Shown: positions 51,883 to 60,599 of the stretch, piece by piece
How positions within the stretch are numbered: the stretch's first letter is position 1
Layout of the letters: every line of letters begins with the position of its first letter
NCBI RefSeq assembly: GCF_002214545.1
Contig: NZ_CP015105.1
Coordinates: 1,488,001-1,552,000 of the forward strand
DNA: 64,000 nucleotides
Reading direction: 5' to 3'
From: Thermococcus thioreducens
GTDB taxonomy: Archaea; Methanobacteriota_B; Thermococci; Thermococcales; Thermococcaceae
The notes under the pieces: model-generated
Database searches by the model: none
Seen by the model: the letters and a program-made list of their open reading frames with translations, nothing else
Told to the model about the DNA's origin: nothing
Translations under genes and position numbers: made by a program

Positions 51883-53394
51883 ATGAAGGCCAAGGTCAGG
51901 ATACTTGATATGTACAGCGGGAGGTATTCCGTTTTCATCAACGAGAAGGAAGCCAAAAAGGCCAAGCTACACCCGGACGACCTCGTGAAGATTGAAGCAG
52001 GCAAAAAGACAGTTTATGGCAGTGTCGTTGTTAGCAATCTCGTAAAGGAGGGCGAAATCGGAATAAGCAGGGACATTCTCCAGCTCCACAGTTTCTCTGA
52101 AGGAGAAGCTGTCATGGTAACACCCAGTGGTACCCCAGAAAGCGTCCGCTATATCAAAAAGAAGATGCACGGAGAGAAGCTCAGAAAGGTGGAGATAGAG
52201 GCGATAATCAAGGACATTGTGGACAGAAAGCTCCGCGATATCGAGATAAGCTCCTTTGTAACGTCGCTGGAGATAAACGGCCTTGATATGGATGAGATAG
52301 CCGCTTTGACGATAGCAATGGCCGAAACCGGTGACATGCTGGACATAGACAGGAAGCCGATAATGGATGTCCACAGCATCGGCGGCGTTCCCGGAAACAA
52401 GACCAACATACTCGTCGTGCCCATCGTTGCAGCTGCAGGATTGACGATACCAAAGACCAGCTCAAGGGCGATAACCAGCGCCGCCGGAACTGCGGATGTT
52501 GTCGAGGTTTTTGCAGAGGTCAGCTTCTCCCTCGACGAGATAAAACGTATAGTGGAAAAGATAGGCGCCTGTATGGTCTGGGGCGGAGCTCTGAACCTAG
52601 CTCCAGCGGACGATATAACCATCAAGGCCGAGCGCGCCCTGAGCATCGACCCGACCGGCCTCATGCTCGCCAGTATAATGTCAAAGAAGTACGCAATGGG
52701 AAGCCAGTACGTGCTCATCGATATCCCGACGGGCAAAGGTGTCAAAGTTGAGACCGTGGACCAAGCCAGGGCACTCTCCAGGGACTTCATAGAACTCGGC
52801 AGAAGACTCGGCCAGTACGTGGAGGTGGCCATAACCTACGGCGGCCAGCCGATAGGCCACACCGTTGGCCCGGCACTAGAAGCCAGAGAGGCTCTTTCGG
52901 CACTCATGACTGGCAGAGGGCCCGGAAGCCTGATAGAGAAGGCTACTGGTCTCGCAGGCATTCTCCTTGAGATGGGAGGAGTCGCTCCCGCAGGGATGGG
53001 CAAGAAAATGGCGAGAGAGATACTTGAGAGCGGAAAGGCCTGGGATAAGATGAAAGAAATCATAGAGGAACAGGGAGGAAACCCCGATATTAAGCCGGAA
53101 GAGATACCCGTTGGGGATAAAACATACACATTCACTGCACCAACCAGCGGTTATATAACAGGGATAGACAACAGGGCAATCACAGGAATAGCCAGAGCCG
53201 CCGGTGCCCCCGAAGACAAGGGAGCCGGAATAGAGCTCTACGTCAAGGTTGGAGAAAAGGTCAAAGAGGGCGATCCCCTATTCACGATACGCGCCGAGAG
53301 TGAAGCGAGGCTCGACCAGGCGATAGTCTTCGCAAGGAGAACTGAGCCGATAAGAATAGAGGGAATGGTCCTCCAGAGGATAGGGAACATCTGA
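51883..53394 (+). CDS. deoA: AMP phosphorylase
   Basis: Splits AMP (and CMP, UMP) with phosphate to ribose 1,5-bisphosphate in the archaeal nucleotide degradation route that feeds type III RubisCO. The 503-residue protein has an N-terminal double-psi-barrel-like extension of ~85 residues, absent from bacterial thymidine phosphorylase. The phosphorylase core follows, with [46 protein letters not shown] and a C-terminal barrel-sandwich part ([22 protein letters not shown]). ATG 51883 has GGAGGG upstream. TATA CATTTAAGTAC is near 51830. Confidence 0.94.
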   Translation: MKAKVRILDMYSGRYSVFINEKEAKKAKLHPDDLVKIEAGKKTVYGSVVVSNLVKEGEIGISRDILQLHSFSEGEAVMVTPSGTPESVRYIKKKMHGEKLRKVEIEAIIKDIVDRKLRDIEISSFVTSLEINGLDMDEIAALTIAMAETGDMLDIDRKPIMDVHSIGGVPGNKTNILVVPIVAAAGLTIPKTSSRAITSAAGTADVVEVFAEVSFSLDEIKRIVEKIGACMVWGGALNLAPADDITIKAERALSIDPTGLMLASIMSKKYAMGSQYVLIDIPTGKGVKVETVDQARALSRDFIELGRRLGQYVEVAITYGGQPIGHTVGPALEAREALSALMTGRGPGSLIEKATGLAGILLEMGGVAPAGMGKKMAREILESGKAWDKMKEIIEEQGGNPDIKPEEIPVGDKTYTFTAPTSGYITGIDNRAITGIARAAGAPEDKGAGIELYVKVGEKVKEGDPLFTIRAESEARLDQAIVFARRTEPIRIEGMVLQRIGNI

Positions 53395-53395
53395 C

Positions 53396-53785
53396 TCATT
53401 CCCTTTTTCTGTGCCTCTCATACCATCCCCACTCCTTTTTAGAACCGAAAGCCCTCACACCCTTCTGGACGAGGGTTATACGGAGCTCCTTGGCCATCTC
53501 GTGGGTTATCTCACCGTGCTCCTCCATCCAGTTGATTATCTCAAGAGCCTCGTCGTCCGTTTCGCATCTCCTGAGGAAGTCTATGACCGTTGGATTGTAA
53601 CCTGAGAAGTCCTGCATCTCATCCTCTTCCGCGATTGCCTTTTTCTCACTCGTCCTGTACCCTGCTATCGGAACGCCCTCTTCCTCAAGCTCCCTTGCCA
53701 GAGCCGGAAACTTCTCCTCAAACTCGTCCCTGTCGTACTCCTGCCAGGCAAACTCGTCTATAGCTCTCTTTTTCTTTTCGTCCAT
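53396..53785 (-). CDS. DUF2095 family protein
   Basis: A 129-residue acidic and basic soluble protein typical of DUF2095: EFAWQEYDRDEFEEKFPALARELEEEGV, YNPTVIDFLRRCETDDEALEIINWMEEHGEI, then VRAFGSKKEWGWYERHRKRE. Mainly helical with no catalytic motif. The family is limited to archaea and has no assigned role. It is convergent with the AMP phosphorylase gene, one base apart. Confidence 0.8.
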   Translation of the reverse strand: MDEKKKRAIDEFAWQEYDRDEFEEKFPALARELEEEGVPIAGYRTSEKKAIAEEDEMQDFSGYNPTVIDFLRRCETDDEALEIINWMEEHGEITHEMAKELRITLVQKGVRAFGSKKEWGWYERHRKRE

Positions 53786-53845
53786 ACGTCACACCGATAG
53801 AGAGTTGGGCCGGGAGTTTATAAACCCTGAGTGAGAGTCGTTCCC

Positions 53846-54295
53846 ATGAAGGGTGCGTACTTCCTCGTTATCCACCTGCCGGAAGAGAGGGAGATAACCA
53901 CAAAGGGCAGGAGATTCGTTTTAAGAAAAGGATACTACGTTTATGTCGGCTCCGCCATGAACTCCCTTGAGAAGCGGGTCGCCAGGCACTTCAGGAAAGA
54001 CAAAAAGCTCCACTGGCACATAGACTTCCTCCTGAGAGATGCAGAACTCCTGAGGGCGTACATGATCCCCAGCGGGAAGAGACTAGAGGAAAAGCTCTCC
54101 GCTGAGGTCTCCAGGCACGGAGAGGCCGTGAAAGGCTTCGGTGCGAGCGACGTTGGGGTGGAGACGAACCTCTACAGATTCGAGGAAGAGCCGGACGCAG
54201 TTCTGGTTGGGATACTCGAAAATCTCCGTCTGAAATGGAAAAGGATTAAAAGCGAGAGGGAAGCTATAGAATTCGGTGGAAAAAATGAAGCTTGA
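53846..54295 (+). CDS. DUF123 GIY-YIG-like nuclease family protein
   Basis: A 149-residue protein of the DUF123 type, a variant GIY-YIG fold. The two beta strands with Tyr-Gly residues are KGYYVYVGSAMNSLEKRVARHF, followed by KLHWHIDFLLRDAEL and a Glu late in RLEEKLSAEVSRHGEAVKGFGASD. These could form a nuclease site; in some genomes the domain is fused to endonuclease III. TATA TTTATAAACC near 53820 leaves almost no leader before ATG 53846. It overlaps the GGGP synthase gene by 11 bases. Confidence 0.85.
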   Translation: MKGAYFLVIHLPEEREITTKGRRFVLRKGYYVYVGSAMNSLEKRVARHFRKDKKLHWHIDFLLRDAELLRAYMIPSGKRLEEKLSAEVSRHGEAVKGFGASDVGVETNLYRFEEEPDAVLVGILENLRLKWKRIKSEREAIEFGGKNEA

Positions 54296-55046
54296 ACTGG
54301 GGAGAGTTGAGTCGTACATCCATGAAAAGCTCAAAAGAGAAAAGCTCCACTTTGTTCTCATTGACCCAGACGACGTTACCCCTGATGTGGCCGGAGAGAT
54401 AGCAAGGATGAGCGAGGAAGTCGGCGTCGACGCCATAATGGTAGGTGGCTCCACAGGGGCCGAGGGAGACGTTCTGGACGGCGTTGTAAAGGCCATAAAA
54501 GAGAGCTCAAGCCTTCCAACGATACTCTTTCCCGGTTCCCATGGCGGGATAAGCAGGCACGCCGATGCCATATTCTTCATGAGTCTGCTGAACTCTACCA
54601 ACCCCTTTTTCATAACCGGCTCCCAGGCTCTGGGGGCGTTCACAGTCAAGCGCTACGGCATAGAGCCCATACCAATGGCGTATCTGATTGTTGAACCCGG
54701 AGAAACGGTAGGCTGGGTAGGCGATGCAAAGCCAATCCCAAGGCACAAGCCGAAGATTGCAGCGGCCTACGCCTTAGCCGGCCAGTACCTCGGAATGCGC
54801 CTTGTCTATCTCGAAGCGGGAAGCGGTTCTCCAAAGCCCGTTCCGTCCGAGATGATCTCCCTCGTCAAGCACGTCATAGACGTTCCCCTCATAGTCGGGG
54901 GCGGCATAAGAACAGGGGAACAGGCAAGGAACGCCGTAAAAGCGGGAGCGGATATAATCGTCACTGGTACTGCTATAGAAAAAGCCGGCTCGCTTGAGAA
55001 GGCCAGGGAAAAACTGGAAGAGCTCAATAAGGGGATAAAAGGCTAA
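54285..55046 (+). CDS. geranylgeranylglyceryl phosphate synthase
   Basis: Joins geranylgeranyl diphosphate to sn-glycerol 1-phosphate, forming the first ether bond of archaeal lipids. The 253-residue TIM-barrel protein has LHFVLIDPDDVTPDVAGEIA, DAIMVGGSTGAEGDVLDGVV, FPGSHGGISRHADAIFFMSLLNS, VYLEAGSGSPKPVP and the phosphate site LIVGGGIRTGEQARNAVKAGADIIVTGTAIE. ATG 54285 has GGTGG five bases upstream. The EgsA enzyme that makes its substrate is encoded at 38213. Confidence 0.95.
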   Translation: MKLELGRVESYIHEKLKREKLHFVLIDPDDVTPDVAGEIARMSEEVGVDAIMVGGSTGAEGDVLDGVVKAIKESSSLPTILFPGSHGGISRHADAIFFMSLLNSTNPFFITGSQALGAFTVKRYGIEPIPMAYLIVEPGETVGWVGDAKPIPRHKPKIAAAYALAGQYLGMRLVYLEAGSGSPKPVPSEMISLVKHVIDVPLIVGGGIRTGEQARNAVKAGADIIVTGTAIEKAGSLEKAREKLEELNKGIKG

Positions 55047-55282
55047 GCCTCGGAAAGAACCTTGAAGGTTATCTTTCCGTTCTTGATTATTCTCTTGAGT
55101 TCGGAGAGGAGCTTCGGAGCGTCATCCTCGACTATCTCCATCCTGATTTCGCTAATACCCTCCAGTGTCGGCGGGAAGAAGTGTATGTCCCGAATCTTGC
55201 CCCTAACCTTTTCATAAAGACGGCCCAGAATCTTCCCCCTTCCTTCGTAGGGCAATTTAATGTCGAGTTCAACGATTTGCAT
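55043..55282 (-). CDS. small conserved hypothetical protein
   Basis: A 79-residue protein, MQIVELDIKLPYEGRGKILGRLYEKV at the start, with a beta-alpha-beta pattern like a ferredoxin-fold (ISEIRMEIVEDDAPKLLSELKRIIKNGKITFKVL). It could be a small nucleic acid- or partner-binding unit. ATG 55282 has GGTGA upstream. It overlaps the convergent GGGP synthase gene by four bases. No family named. Confidence 0.65.
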   Translation of the reverse strand: MQIVELDIKLPYEGRGKILGRLYEKVRGKIRDIHFFPPTLEGISEIRMEIVEDDAPKLLSELKRIIKNGKITFKVLSEA

Positions 55283-55302
55283 GCATATCACCATCCTATT
55301 TT

Positions 55303-55332
55303 ATGAAAAAAGGCCTATATAACCCTTTTCAT
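55303..55332. promoter_or_regulatory. inverted repeat around the TATA box of the gene at 55282
   Basis: ATGAAAAAAGG (55303-55313) and CCTTTTCAT (55324-55332) are imperfect inverted copies (two extra A in the left arm) that enclose CCTATATAAC. The central part is the minus-strand TATA, about 35 bases from ATG 55282. It may be an operator. Confidence 0.35.
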
Positions 55333-55433
55333 GAGCGAGAATTATCGAATTTTGTCCTGTGTATTCCCACCAGTTATGTCATCCACCACAAGACTTATCT
55401 TTTATCGCTTCGATTTTTATCGTGGTGATGCCG

Positions 55434-56279
55434 ATGCGTGCATTCATATCCCTCGACCTTGAGGGCCTGCCATACATAGTCAGCAGGGAGCATCTCTTCG
55501 TGAAGGGAGCACTCTACTCAGAGGCCAGGAAGATAGCGACCGAGATAGTAAAGGTCACCGCGGAAACACTACACCATGAGCTGGGTTTTGAGGAGATCAT
55601 CATAGCGGACAGCCACGGGCCGATGGTAAACATACTGCCCGAGGACACGCCGGACTACATCGAGCTGGTGAGGGGCTTTCCAAGGCCGCTCAGCATGGTG
55701 GCCTTTGCAAGGGGGAGTGACGCAGCCCTCTTCCTTGGCTACCACGCCAAGGCGGGTACCGATAGAGCGACCTTCGACCACACATACAGTGGAGCATCAA
55801 TAGACAGTCTGGAAATCAACGGCGTTGAAGTGAGCGAGTTCCTCCTCAACGCCTACCTCCTCGGCAGCTGGGGAATTCCCGTGATACTGGTGGGTGGAGA
55901 CAGGAGGCTCATAGAGACCGACGTTAAAACCTTCACCCCCTGGGCAGTTGGTGTCCCCTTCAAGGAGTCCCCCTCGCGCTACGCCGCCAAGAGCCCCGGA
56001 ATGCGCAGGATAAAGGCCATGCTGAGGGAGGGAGTTATAGAAGCCGTCGGGAGGCTGAAGAAGGAGGAGGCAAAGCCGCTCGTGACTGAGGAGCCCGTCC
56101 ACGTCAGGGTTCGCTTCCTCAGAAGCGACATGGCTGACACGGCCGAACTGCTGCCCTTTGTGAAGCGCCTTGATGGAAAAACGGTCGAGTTTGAGGCCAA
56201 GACCGTAGAAGAGGCATACAAGGTGTTCGAGCTGCTAACCTTGGCCGCGGCTGGGGTGAACGCGATAGTGACGAGGTAA
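55434..56279 (+). CDS. M55 family D-aminopeptidase-like protein (DppA type)
   Basis: A 281-residue zinc peptidase of the DppA family. Metal ligands are seen in FISLDLEGLPYIV (Asp and Glu), the His of IADSHGPMVNIL, the His of LGYHAKAGTDRATFDHTYSG and the Glu in INGVEVSEFLLNAYLLG. Bacterial DppA hydrolyses D-Ala dipeptides, but archaeal members act on other peptides; substrate unknown. ATG 55434 has GGTGA five bases upstream; the longer frame from 55359 lies upstream of the promoter region (TTATCTTTTATCGC). Confidence 0.88.
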   Translation: MRAFISLDLEGLPYIVSREHLFVKGALYSEARKIATEIVKVTAETLHHELGFEEIIIADSHGPMVNILPEDTPDYIELVRGFPRPLSMVAFARGSDAALFLGYHAKAGTDRATFDHTYSGASIDSLEINGVEVSEFLLNAYLLGSWGIPVILVGGDRRLIETDVKTFTPWAVGVPFKESPSRYAAKSPGMRRIKAMLREGVIEAVGRLKKEEAKPLVTEEPVHVRVRFLRSDMADTAELLPFVKRLDGKTVEFEAKTVEEAYKVFELLTLAAAGVNAIVTR

Positions 56280-56287
56280 CCGAGAAG

Positions 56288-56357
56288 TGTGCCCCCGGGG
56301 AGCGAAGGGGAATCACAGCTCGCCGAGGCGCTCATCCCCCGCGGTTTCCCGGGGGCA
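56288..56357 (-). ncRNA. H/ACA box sRNA guiding pseudouridylation
   Basis: The minus strand reads as a single H/ACA hairpin. The lower stem is GCCCCCGGG (56356-56348) with CCCGGGGGC, and ACA follows directly (56290-56288). The pocket has left guide AAACCGC and right guide UUCGCUC. The upper stem is GGGG/CCCC, then a kink-turn from AUGAG and GUGAU under a short GC-rich apex. About 16 nt separate the pocket from ACA. The guides predict U in GAGCG-UN-GCGGUUU, probably in 23S rRNA. They look, from memory, the same as those of Pyrococcus furiosus Pf91. Confidence 0.9.
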
Positions 56358-56380
56358 GTGTAATCTCCCCGAATCCAGAC

Positions 56381-58756
56381 TTAAGCTTTGTCCTCGTCCT
56401 CCACGTAAGGGGCAGTTATCACCTTCCTTATCTCCCTCGCCTTCTTCGGCCCGATTCCCTCAACCTCCTGGAGCTCCTCCTCCGTTGCCGTGAAAACCCT
56501 CTCCACGTTTCCGAAGTGCTTAAGGAGTCTCTTGGCCAGCGTCGCCGAGACATTGGGCAGACCTTCAACGATTAGCCTCTGCCTCTCAGCAAGCGTTAGA
56601 GCCTTCTTCTCGCTCCTAAGGCGAACCTCCTTCTTCCTCTCCTCCTGCTCGCGCTTGGCCATGAGGTAAATGAACTGGGCAGTCTCTTCTGTTCCGGAGG
56701 AGAACAGTATCGGAACCCCCCAGTCGAGGGTTACAGCCGCTATCGCACCCCTGATGGCGTTGGGGTGGACGTTTCTGATGCCATAGAGCTCGCCTTCAAT
56801 GATTATGACGGGCTTCTTGTAGGCCCTCTTCAGCCTCTCAACCTGGTCAAAGAGCCTGCCGTCGATGATAGACCCTATGAAGTCGTTGGCGCTCTTCCTT
56901 TCTATCCCGACCTCCTCGCTCACGACGTAGTCGGCAACGTCGAGGGTTCTGACCTCTATCTCCGCTCCGAGCTCCTTCAGGTGCTTTGGAACGCCGCTCC
57001 TCAGCTCGCGGCTGTCAACGTAGACGACTATCCCCTTCGGTTTTTTCACAAAGACCGGCTTTATCGGGAGCTTCTCATAGACCTCCTCCTTGGAAGGCGT
57101 GGGTTTCTCGGCCTTTTCCACTTTCTTCTCAGCTTTTTCGGGCTTTTCCTTCGGCTTCAGGAACTCATCGAGCGGGGTTATCTTCCCCTTCGAAGGCATC
57201 TCAACACGCTCCGGAACATTTTCCCTTATTTCAGCCCGGTTTGGATGAGCTTTTTCAAGTTCACGCACTATCTTTTTTATAGCCTCGAACATGCCCTTTT
57301 CTTTTCTCCTTGAGCTCCAGTAGTAGGCTTCATCGCGCGTCCCCCGGGCCATCAGTATAACTACCCTTCCCGGCCTGTGCCTCCCGGTCCTTCCGCGCCT
57401 CTGGATGCTCCTTATCGCCGAGGGCACCGGCTCGTAGAAGACGACGAGATCGACCTCTGGAACATCGAGGCCTTCCTCGCCAACGCTCGTGGCCACCAAA
57501 ACGTTGAACTCGCCGCGCGAGAACCTGTCGAGGACTTCTTTCTGCTCCCTCTGGCTCATCCCCCGGTCGTTGCTCCTGCTCGCCTGGCCGATGAAGCGCT
57601 CGGCAGTTACTCCCTCACCGTGGAGAACCTCGACGATCTTCCTTCCGGTGTCGCGGTAGTTGGTGAAAACTATGATTTTTGAGTTCGGCTTTTTCTTCAG
57701 TTGCTCCTTAACCATCTCCAGCATGCTCTCCATCTTCGGGTGGTCGAGGCCGAGCTCCTTCGCCTGGACAAGGAGGTATATCACCTTCCTCATGCGCGGG
57801 TCTTCCATGAGCTGCCTGCTGGATTTCGTCCTCTTATCTTCGCGGAGCTTCTTGAGATAAGCCCTCAGCGCAGTCAGCCCCTGCGTCTCAAGCAGTTCTA
57901 TCGCGTGCTGCAGCTTCACCGCCTTGGCCTGGTACATTCTAAGCCGGCCGAGCTCGTAGTTGCCCCGCGCGACCTCCTGGTTTATCTTCGAGCCCGCCTG
58001 GAGGACTTCCCTCTTTGAGATGTCCGGCGAGTAAGTCGAGACAAGCCCGAACTGGGCGAGGGGCTTGAGGCTCTCCTTGAGCATCTCTCGGAGGAGCTTC
58101 CGCACCTCTTTGTAGATGCCGGGAAGCTCGACCTTCACCCATTCAAAGCTCATTCTTTGCACGTAGGGTTTGACGTCGGGCGAGCTCTCCGTCCTGATCT
58201 CGATGCGCTCTATCCCGAGGTTCCTGATTATCTCGCGTATCCTCTCCTCGTCGCTCCCGGGGGATGCCGTAAGACCGAGTACGAGCGGGTGTTTAGCGGT
58301 TTTAAGGTACTCCTTGGCTATGAAGACGTAGGAGTAGTTTCCCACCGCCCTGTGGGCCTCGTCAAAAACGAGCAGAACAACGTCCTCTAAGGAGATTTTT
58401 CCGGTGAGGATGTCGTTTTCAACGGTCTGGGGCGTAGCCGTCACGATGACACTCCTCTCCCACAGCTCGGCCCTCTGCTTGGGCGAGAGCTCGCCTGTAA
58501 GGACGTTTATCTTCTCCGGGGAGATGTCAAAGAGCCGCCTGAAGCTCTCGGCGTGCTGGACTGCCAAAGGCTTCGTCGGGGCGAGCATGAGGACTTTTCC
58601 CCCGTACTTCGAGAGCCTATAATCGGCTATGAGCATGGCTATAAGAGTCTTTCCTAACCCCGTCGGAAGAACCACGAGGCAGTTGTTGTCCTTACAGCGG
58701 GCGTAGATTACCTCCTGATAAACGCGGGGCTCGATTATATCGCGGCGGAGATACAT
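56381..58756 (-). CDS. hef: Hef helicase-nuclease (XPF/FANCM family)
   Basis: A 791-residue protein that acts on stalled forks. The N-terminal superfamily 2 helicase has PTGLGKTLIAMLIADYRL, the DEAH box VLLVFDEAHRAVGNY, SATS-type motif GLTASPG and RRGRTGRHRPG. A Lys/Glu-rich linker (~530-570) follows. The C-terminal nuclease has YVDSRELRSGVPKHL and the active-site VGIERKSANDFIGSIIDGRLFDQ, and ends in tandem helix-hairpin-helices (VEGLPNVSATLAKRLL; VEGIGPKKAREIRKVI). Full length for the family. Its TATA is shared with the divergent gene at 58806. Confidence 0.94.
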   Translation of the reverse strand: MYLRRDIIEPRVYQEVIYARCKDNNCLVVLPTGLGKTLIAMLIADYRLSKYGGKVLMLAPTKPLAVQHAESFRRLFDISPEKINVLTGELSPKQRAELWERSVIVTATPQTVENDILTGKISLEDVVLLVFDEAHRAVGNYSYVFIAKEYLKTAKHPLVLGLTASPGSDEERIREIIRNLGIERIEIRTESSPDVKPYVQRMSFEWVKVELPGIYKEVRKLLREMLKESLKPLAQFGLVSTYSPDISKREVLQAGSKINQEVARGNYELGRLRMYQAKAVKLQHAIELLETQGLTALRAYLKKLREDKRTKSSRQLMEDPRMRKVIYLLVQAKELGLDHPKMESMLEMVKEQLKKKPNSKIIVFTNYRDTGRKIVEVLHGEGVTAERFIGQASRSNDRGMSQREQKEVLDRFSRGEFNVLVATSVGEEGLDVPEVDLVVFYEPVPSAIRSIQRRGRTGRHRPGRVVILMARGTRDEAYYWSSRRKEKGMFEAIKKIVRELEKAHPNRAEIRENVPERVEMPSKGKITPLDEFLKPKEKPEKAEKKVEKAEKPTPSKEEVYEKLPIKPVFVKKPKGIVVYVDSRELRSGVPKHLKELGAEIEVRTLDVADYVVSEEVGIERKSANDFIGSIIDGRLFDQVERLKRAYKKPVIIIEGELYGIRNVHPNAIRGAIAAVTLDWGVPILFSSGTEETAQFIYLMAKREQEERKKEVRLRSEKKALTLAERQRLIVEGLPNVSATLAKRLLKHFGNVERVFTATEEELQEVEGIGPKKAREIRKVITAPYVEDEDKA

Positions 58757-58777
58757 GTGCCTATATCCTCGGCGAAG

Positions 58778-58786
58778 TTTATAAAT
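58778..58786. promoter_or_regulatory. TTTATAAAT, TATA box shared by hef and the divergent gene at 58806
   Basis: The start codons at 58756 (minus) and 58806 (plus) are only 49 bases apart, with this one near-symmetric TATA in the middle. It is 26 bases from the hef ATG and 24 from the other, so both transcripts would be leaderless or nearly so. Confidence 0.6.
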
Positions 58787-58805
58787 TCTCGGACGAAGTT
58801 AGGTC

Positions 58806-59243
58806 ATGCTCCTCACGAGACACGCCCGGGAGAGGCTCGTCAAAAGGCTGGCGAAGAGGAGAAGACCTGAACGGATGTATTCTGCACTGTGGGACTTCCT
58901 CGACCGCTCGCAGAGAATTGACGTGAACGAGAGGGTGGTAATCTTCACGGACGGGAGGAGGAGCCTGGTCTGTGCCAGGCTAGAATGCGAGATGCTGTCC
59001 CTTGAGGAAATCAGGCAGAGGGTTTCCGGGATTTCCGAGGCCTACGAGTGCGTCTTCTTCGATGGGAGGATTGCCAGGCATACAGTCCCCAGGAAATTTG
59101 TGGAAGGCCTTCCGGACGGAAGGTACTGCCTCTACATGAACCGGGAAAAGAAGAGCCTTTACATAGGGAGCGAAGAACCAATGCTGGTCATAACAATAAG
59201 GCCCGCAAAACAGAGCGAACGGGAAAAGGCTAAGAGGAAATAA
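58806..59243 (+). CDS. hypothetical protein, 145 residues
   Basis: A basic protein I do not recognise. It begins MLLTRHARERLVKRLAKRRRPERMY, then has strands with RIDVNERVVIFTDGRRSLVCARLE and a second half with YECVFFDGRIARHTVPRKFVEGL and SLYIGSEEPMLVITIRP. The HARERLVKRL beginning recalls the start of RelE-like and DUF4258 proteins, many of them toxins or nucleases, but this is not firm. It ends about 20 bases before the antitoxin-like gene. Confidence 0.65.
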   Translation: MLLTRHARERLVKRLAKRRRPERMYSALWDFLDRSQRIDVNERVVIFTDGRRSLVCARLECEMLSLEEIRQRVSGISEAYECVFFDGRIARHTVPRKFVEGLPDGRYCLYMNREKKSLYIGSEEPMLVITIRPAKQSEREKAKRK

Positions 59244-59265
59244 AAATAACAACTTCCAGGTGAGA

Positions 59266-59490
59266 ATGGTGGGTGGCACCAACAGTCTAGTACCTTCAAC
59301 AATGGAGGTTCCGATTCCCCCAGAGTTTAAGCTCATTGCCAAGGTTCGTGGGGTACCGGAGGAAAGGCTGATTAGGGCGCTCCAAAGGTTTCTTGTCTTG
59401 GAAGCGATCTCTATGAACTCCAGGCTCGACATGAAAAACGCCAGAGGGCTCTCAAAAACCGTGGGGAAAGAAGCATGGAAATCGCTGTAG
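59266..59490 (+). CDS. small antitoxin-like protein paired with a PIN domain gene
   Basis: A 74-residue protein with PIPPEFKLIAKVRGVPEERLIRALQRFLVLEAISMNSRL, a pattern like the HTH/helical part of archaeal antitoxins that precede PIN toxins. GGTGA stands just before the start; GTG 59260, ATG 59266 and ATG 59302 are all possible. It overlaps the PIN gene by 16 bases, the usual antitoxin-toxin arrangement. Confidence 0.65.
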   Translation: MVGGTNSLVPSTMEVPIPPEFKLIAKVRGVPEERLIRALQRFLVLEAISMNSRLDMKNARGLSKTVGKEAWKSL

Positions 59491-59986
59491 TCGTTGATAC
59501 CAACGTCATCTTCGCGGCACTCGTTCGCTCAGAAGGCCTTAATAGATACATCCTGGCACTTTATCCCGAACTATTTCCGTTTTTCTATCCACAACTTGTT
59601 CAGGAAGAGATAACGAACCACATTAGTGAGATTGCAAAAAAGGCAGGAATAACACCAGAGGAGATAGAAATCGCAATGGAAATCATATTTGAACCAATGA
59701 CACCAGTATCGAGCTCTCAGCTTCGTCACTACAAACAAGAAGCAAGAAAATACGTCCGGGATCATGCAGATGCTCCCTTTGTAGCCTGCGCGCTGGCACT
59801 AAAAATGAATACGATGATGTTATCCTCCTAACGTGGAATATCAAAGACTACAAAGCCAGAGACCTCAAAAATCTTGGGATCCAAGTTATAACACCCTCCG
59901 AGTTCCTGAAATGGACAAAGGAATGGGAAGAATCTCATGCCTCCCCCACAGGCACGACGAATATCTCCCCGGAGGGCTCCTCCTGA
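59475..59986 (+). pseudogene. PIN domain toxin, frameshifted in its last third
   Basis: The first part reads MEIAVVVDTNVIFAALVRS, the PIN start with its Asp, and later RDHADAPFVACALALK, where the family has the D-X2-F/D acid. After an A5 run at 59801-59805 this frame ends at 59831. One base out, the DNA continues NEYDDVILLTWNIKDYKARDL and so on to a stop at 59986, exactly the missing end of the domain (LLTWNIKDY holds the last conserved Asp). One more A would restore the gene. As written, the toxin lacks its last catalytic part. Codon use is AT-rich compared with neighbours. Confidence 0.8.
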
Positions 59987-60594
59987 ATGAGGTCAACCTT
60001 GCCCATGTTGGAGAGGAACAGCAGGTAGAGGAAAGTTCTGGCCACTATCTTCGGCGTCGGATCAAAGACCAGGTCCCAGAAGTTTATCGGCTCCCTTGTT
60101 TCCCGGTACATGTTCACGACTATCTCGTGGAGCCTGTAAACGTGCTTCTCGATGTCAACGCGGAAGTCGTCGACGACGAATACCTCCTCCTCTATCTCGA
60201 CCTTCTTCCTCTTCCGCGGCTTCCTCTTCTCGGCCTCCTCAAGGGCGTCCATGAGTGCATCAAGCAGGTCGTCGAAGGTGTAGTAGCGCTCGACCCTTCT
60301 GAGCGGAGGTGCCAGGGGTTCAACCTCCACCCTTATGCGCTCCTCGTGGTGCTTCTCCTCTTCCTCCTCGTCGGCGTGGAGCAGGGCCTCGCTCTTCATC
60401 CTGACGAGGATTGACGCCGCCAGGATGGCCCTCGCCGAAACGCGGAGGTCGAGCTCCTTCATTTCCCTGAGTCTCTCGATGTACTTCTCGGTCAGGTCCA
60501 CTATGTCTATGTTCCAGGGATCGACCTTGCCCATCTGAACGAGCTGGAGGAGAATGTCGACGGGCGTTATCTCCTCCTCGCGACGCGATTCCAT
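59935..60594 (-). CDS. scpA: segregation and condensation protein A
   Basis: A 219-residue kleisin that bridges the heads of SMC. The N-terminal domain, EITPVDILLQLVQMGKVDPWNIDIVDLTEKYIERLREM and then LRVSARAILAASILVRMKSEALL, binds the SMC neck, and the C-terminal winged helix (VARTFLYLLFLSNMGKVDLIQEEPSGEIFVVPV) binds the cap. An acidic middle lies between. ATG 60594 has GGTGA upstream and follows the SMC stop by five bases, so smc and scpA form an operon. Its 3' end overlaps the broken PIN gene. Confidence 0.93.
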   Translation of the reverse strand: MESRREEEITPVDILLQLVQMGKVDPWNIDIVDLTEKYIERLREMKELDLRVSARAILAASILVRMKSEALLHADEEEEEKHHEERIRVEVEPLAPPLRRVERYYTFDDLLDALMDALEEAEKRKPRKRKKVEIEEEVFVVDDFRVDIEKHVYRLHEIVVNMYRETREPINFWDLVFDPTPKIVARTFLYLLFLSNMGKVDLIQEEPSGEIFVVPVGEA

Positions 60595-60599
60595 AGTTC

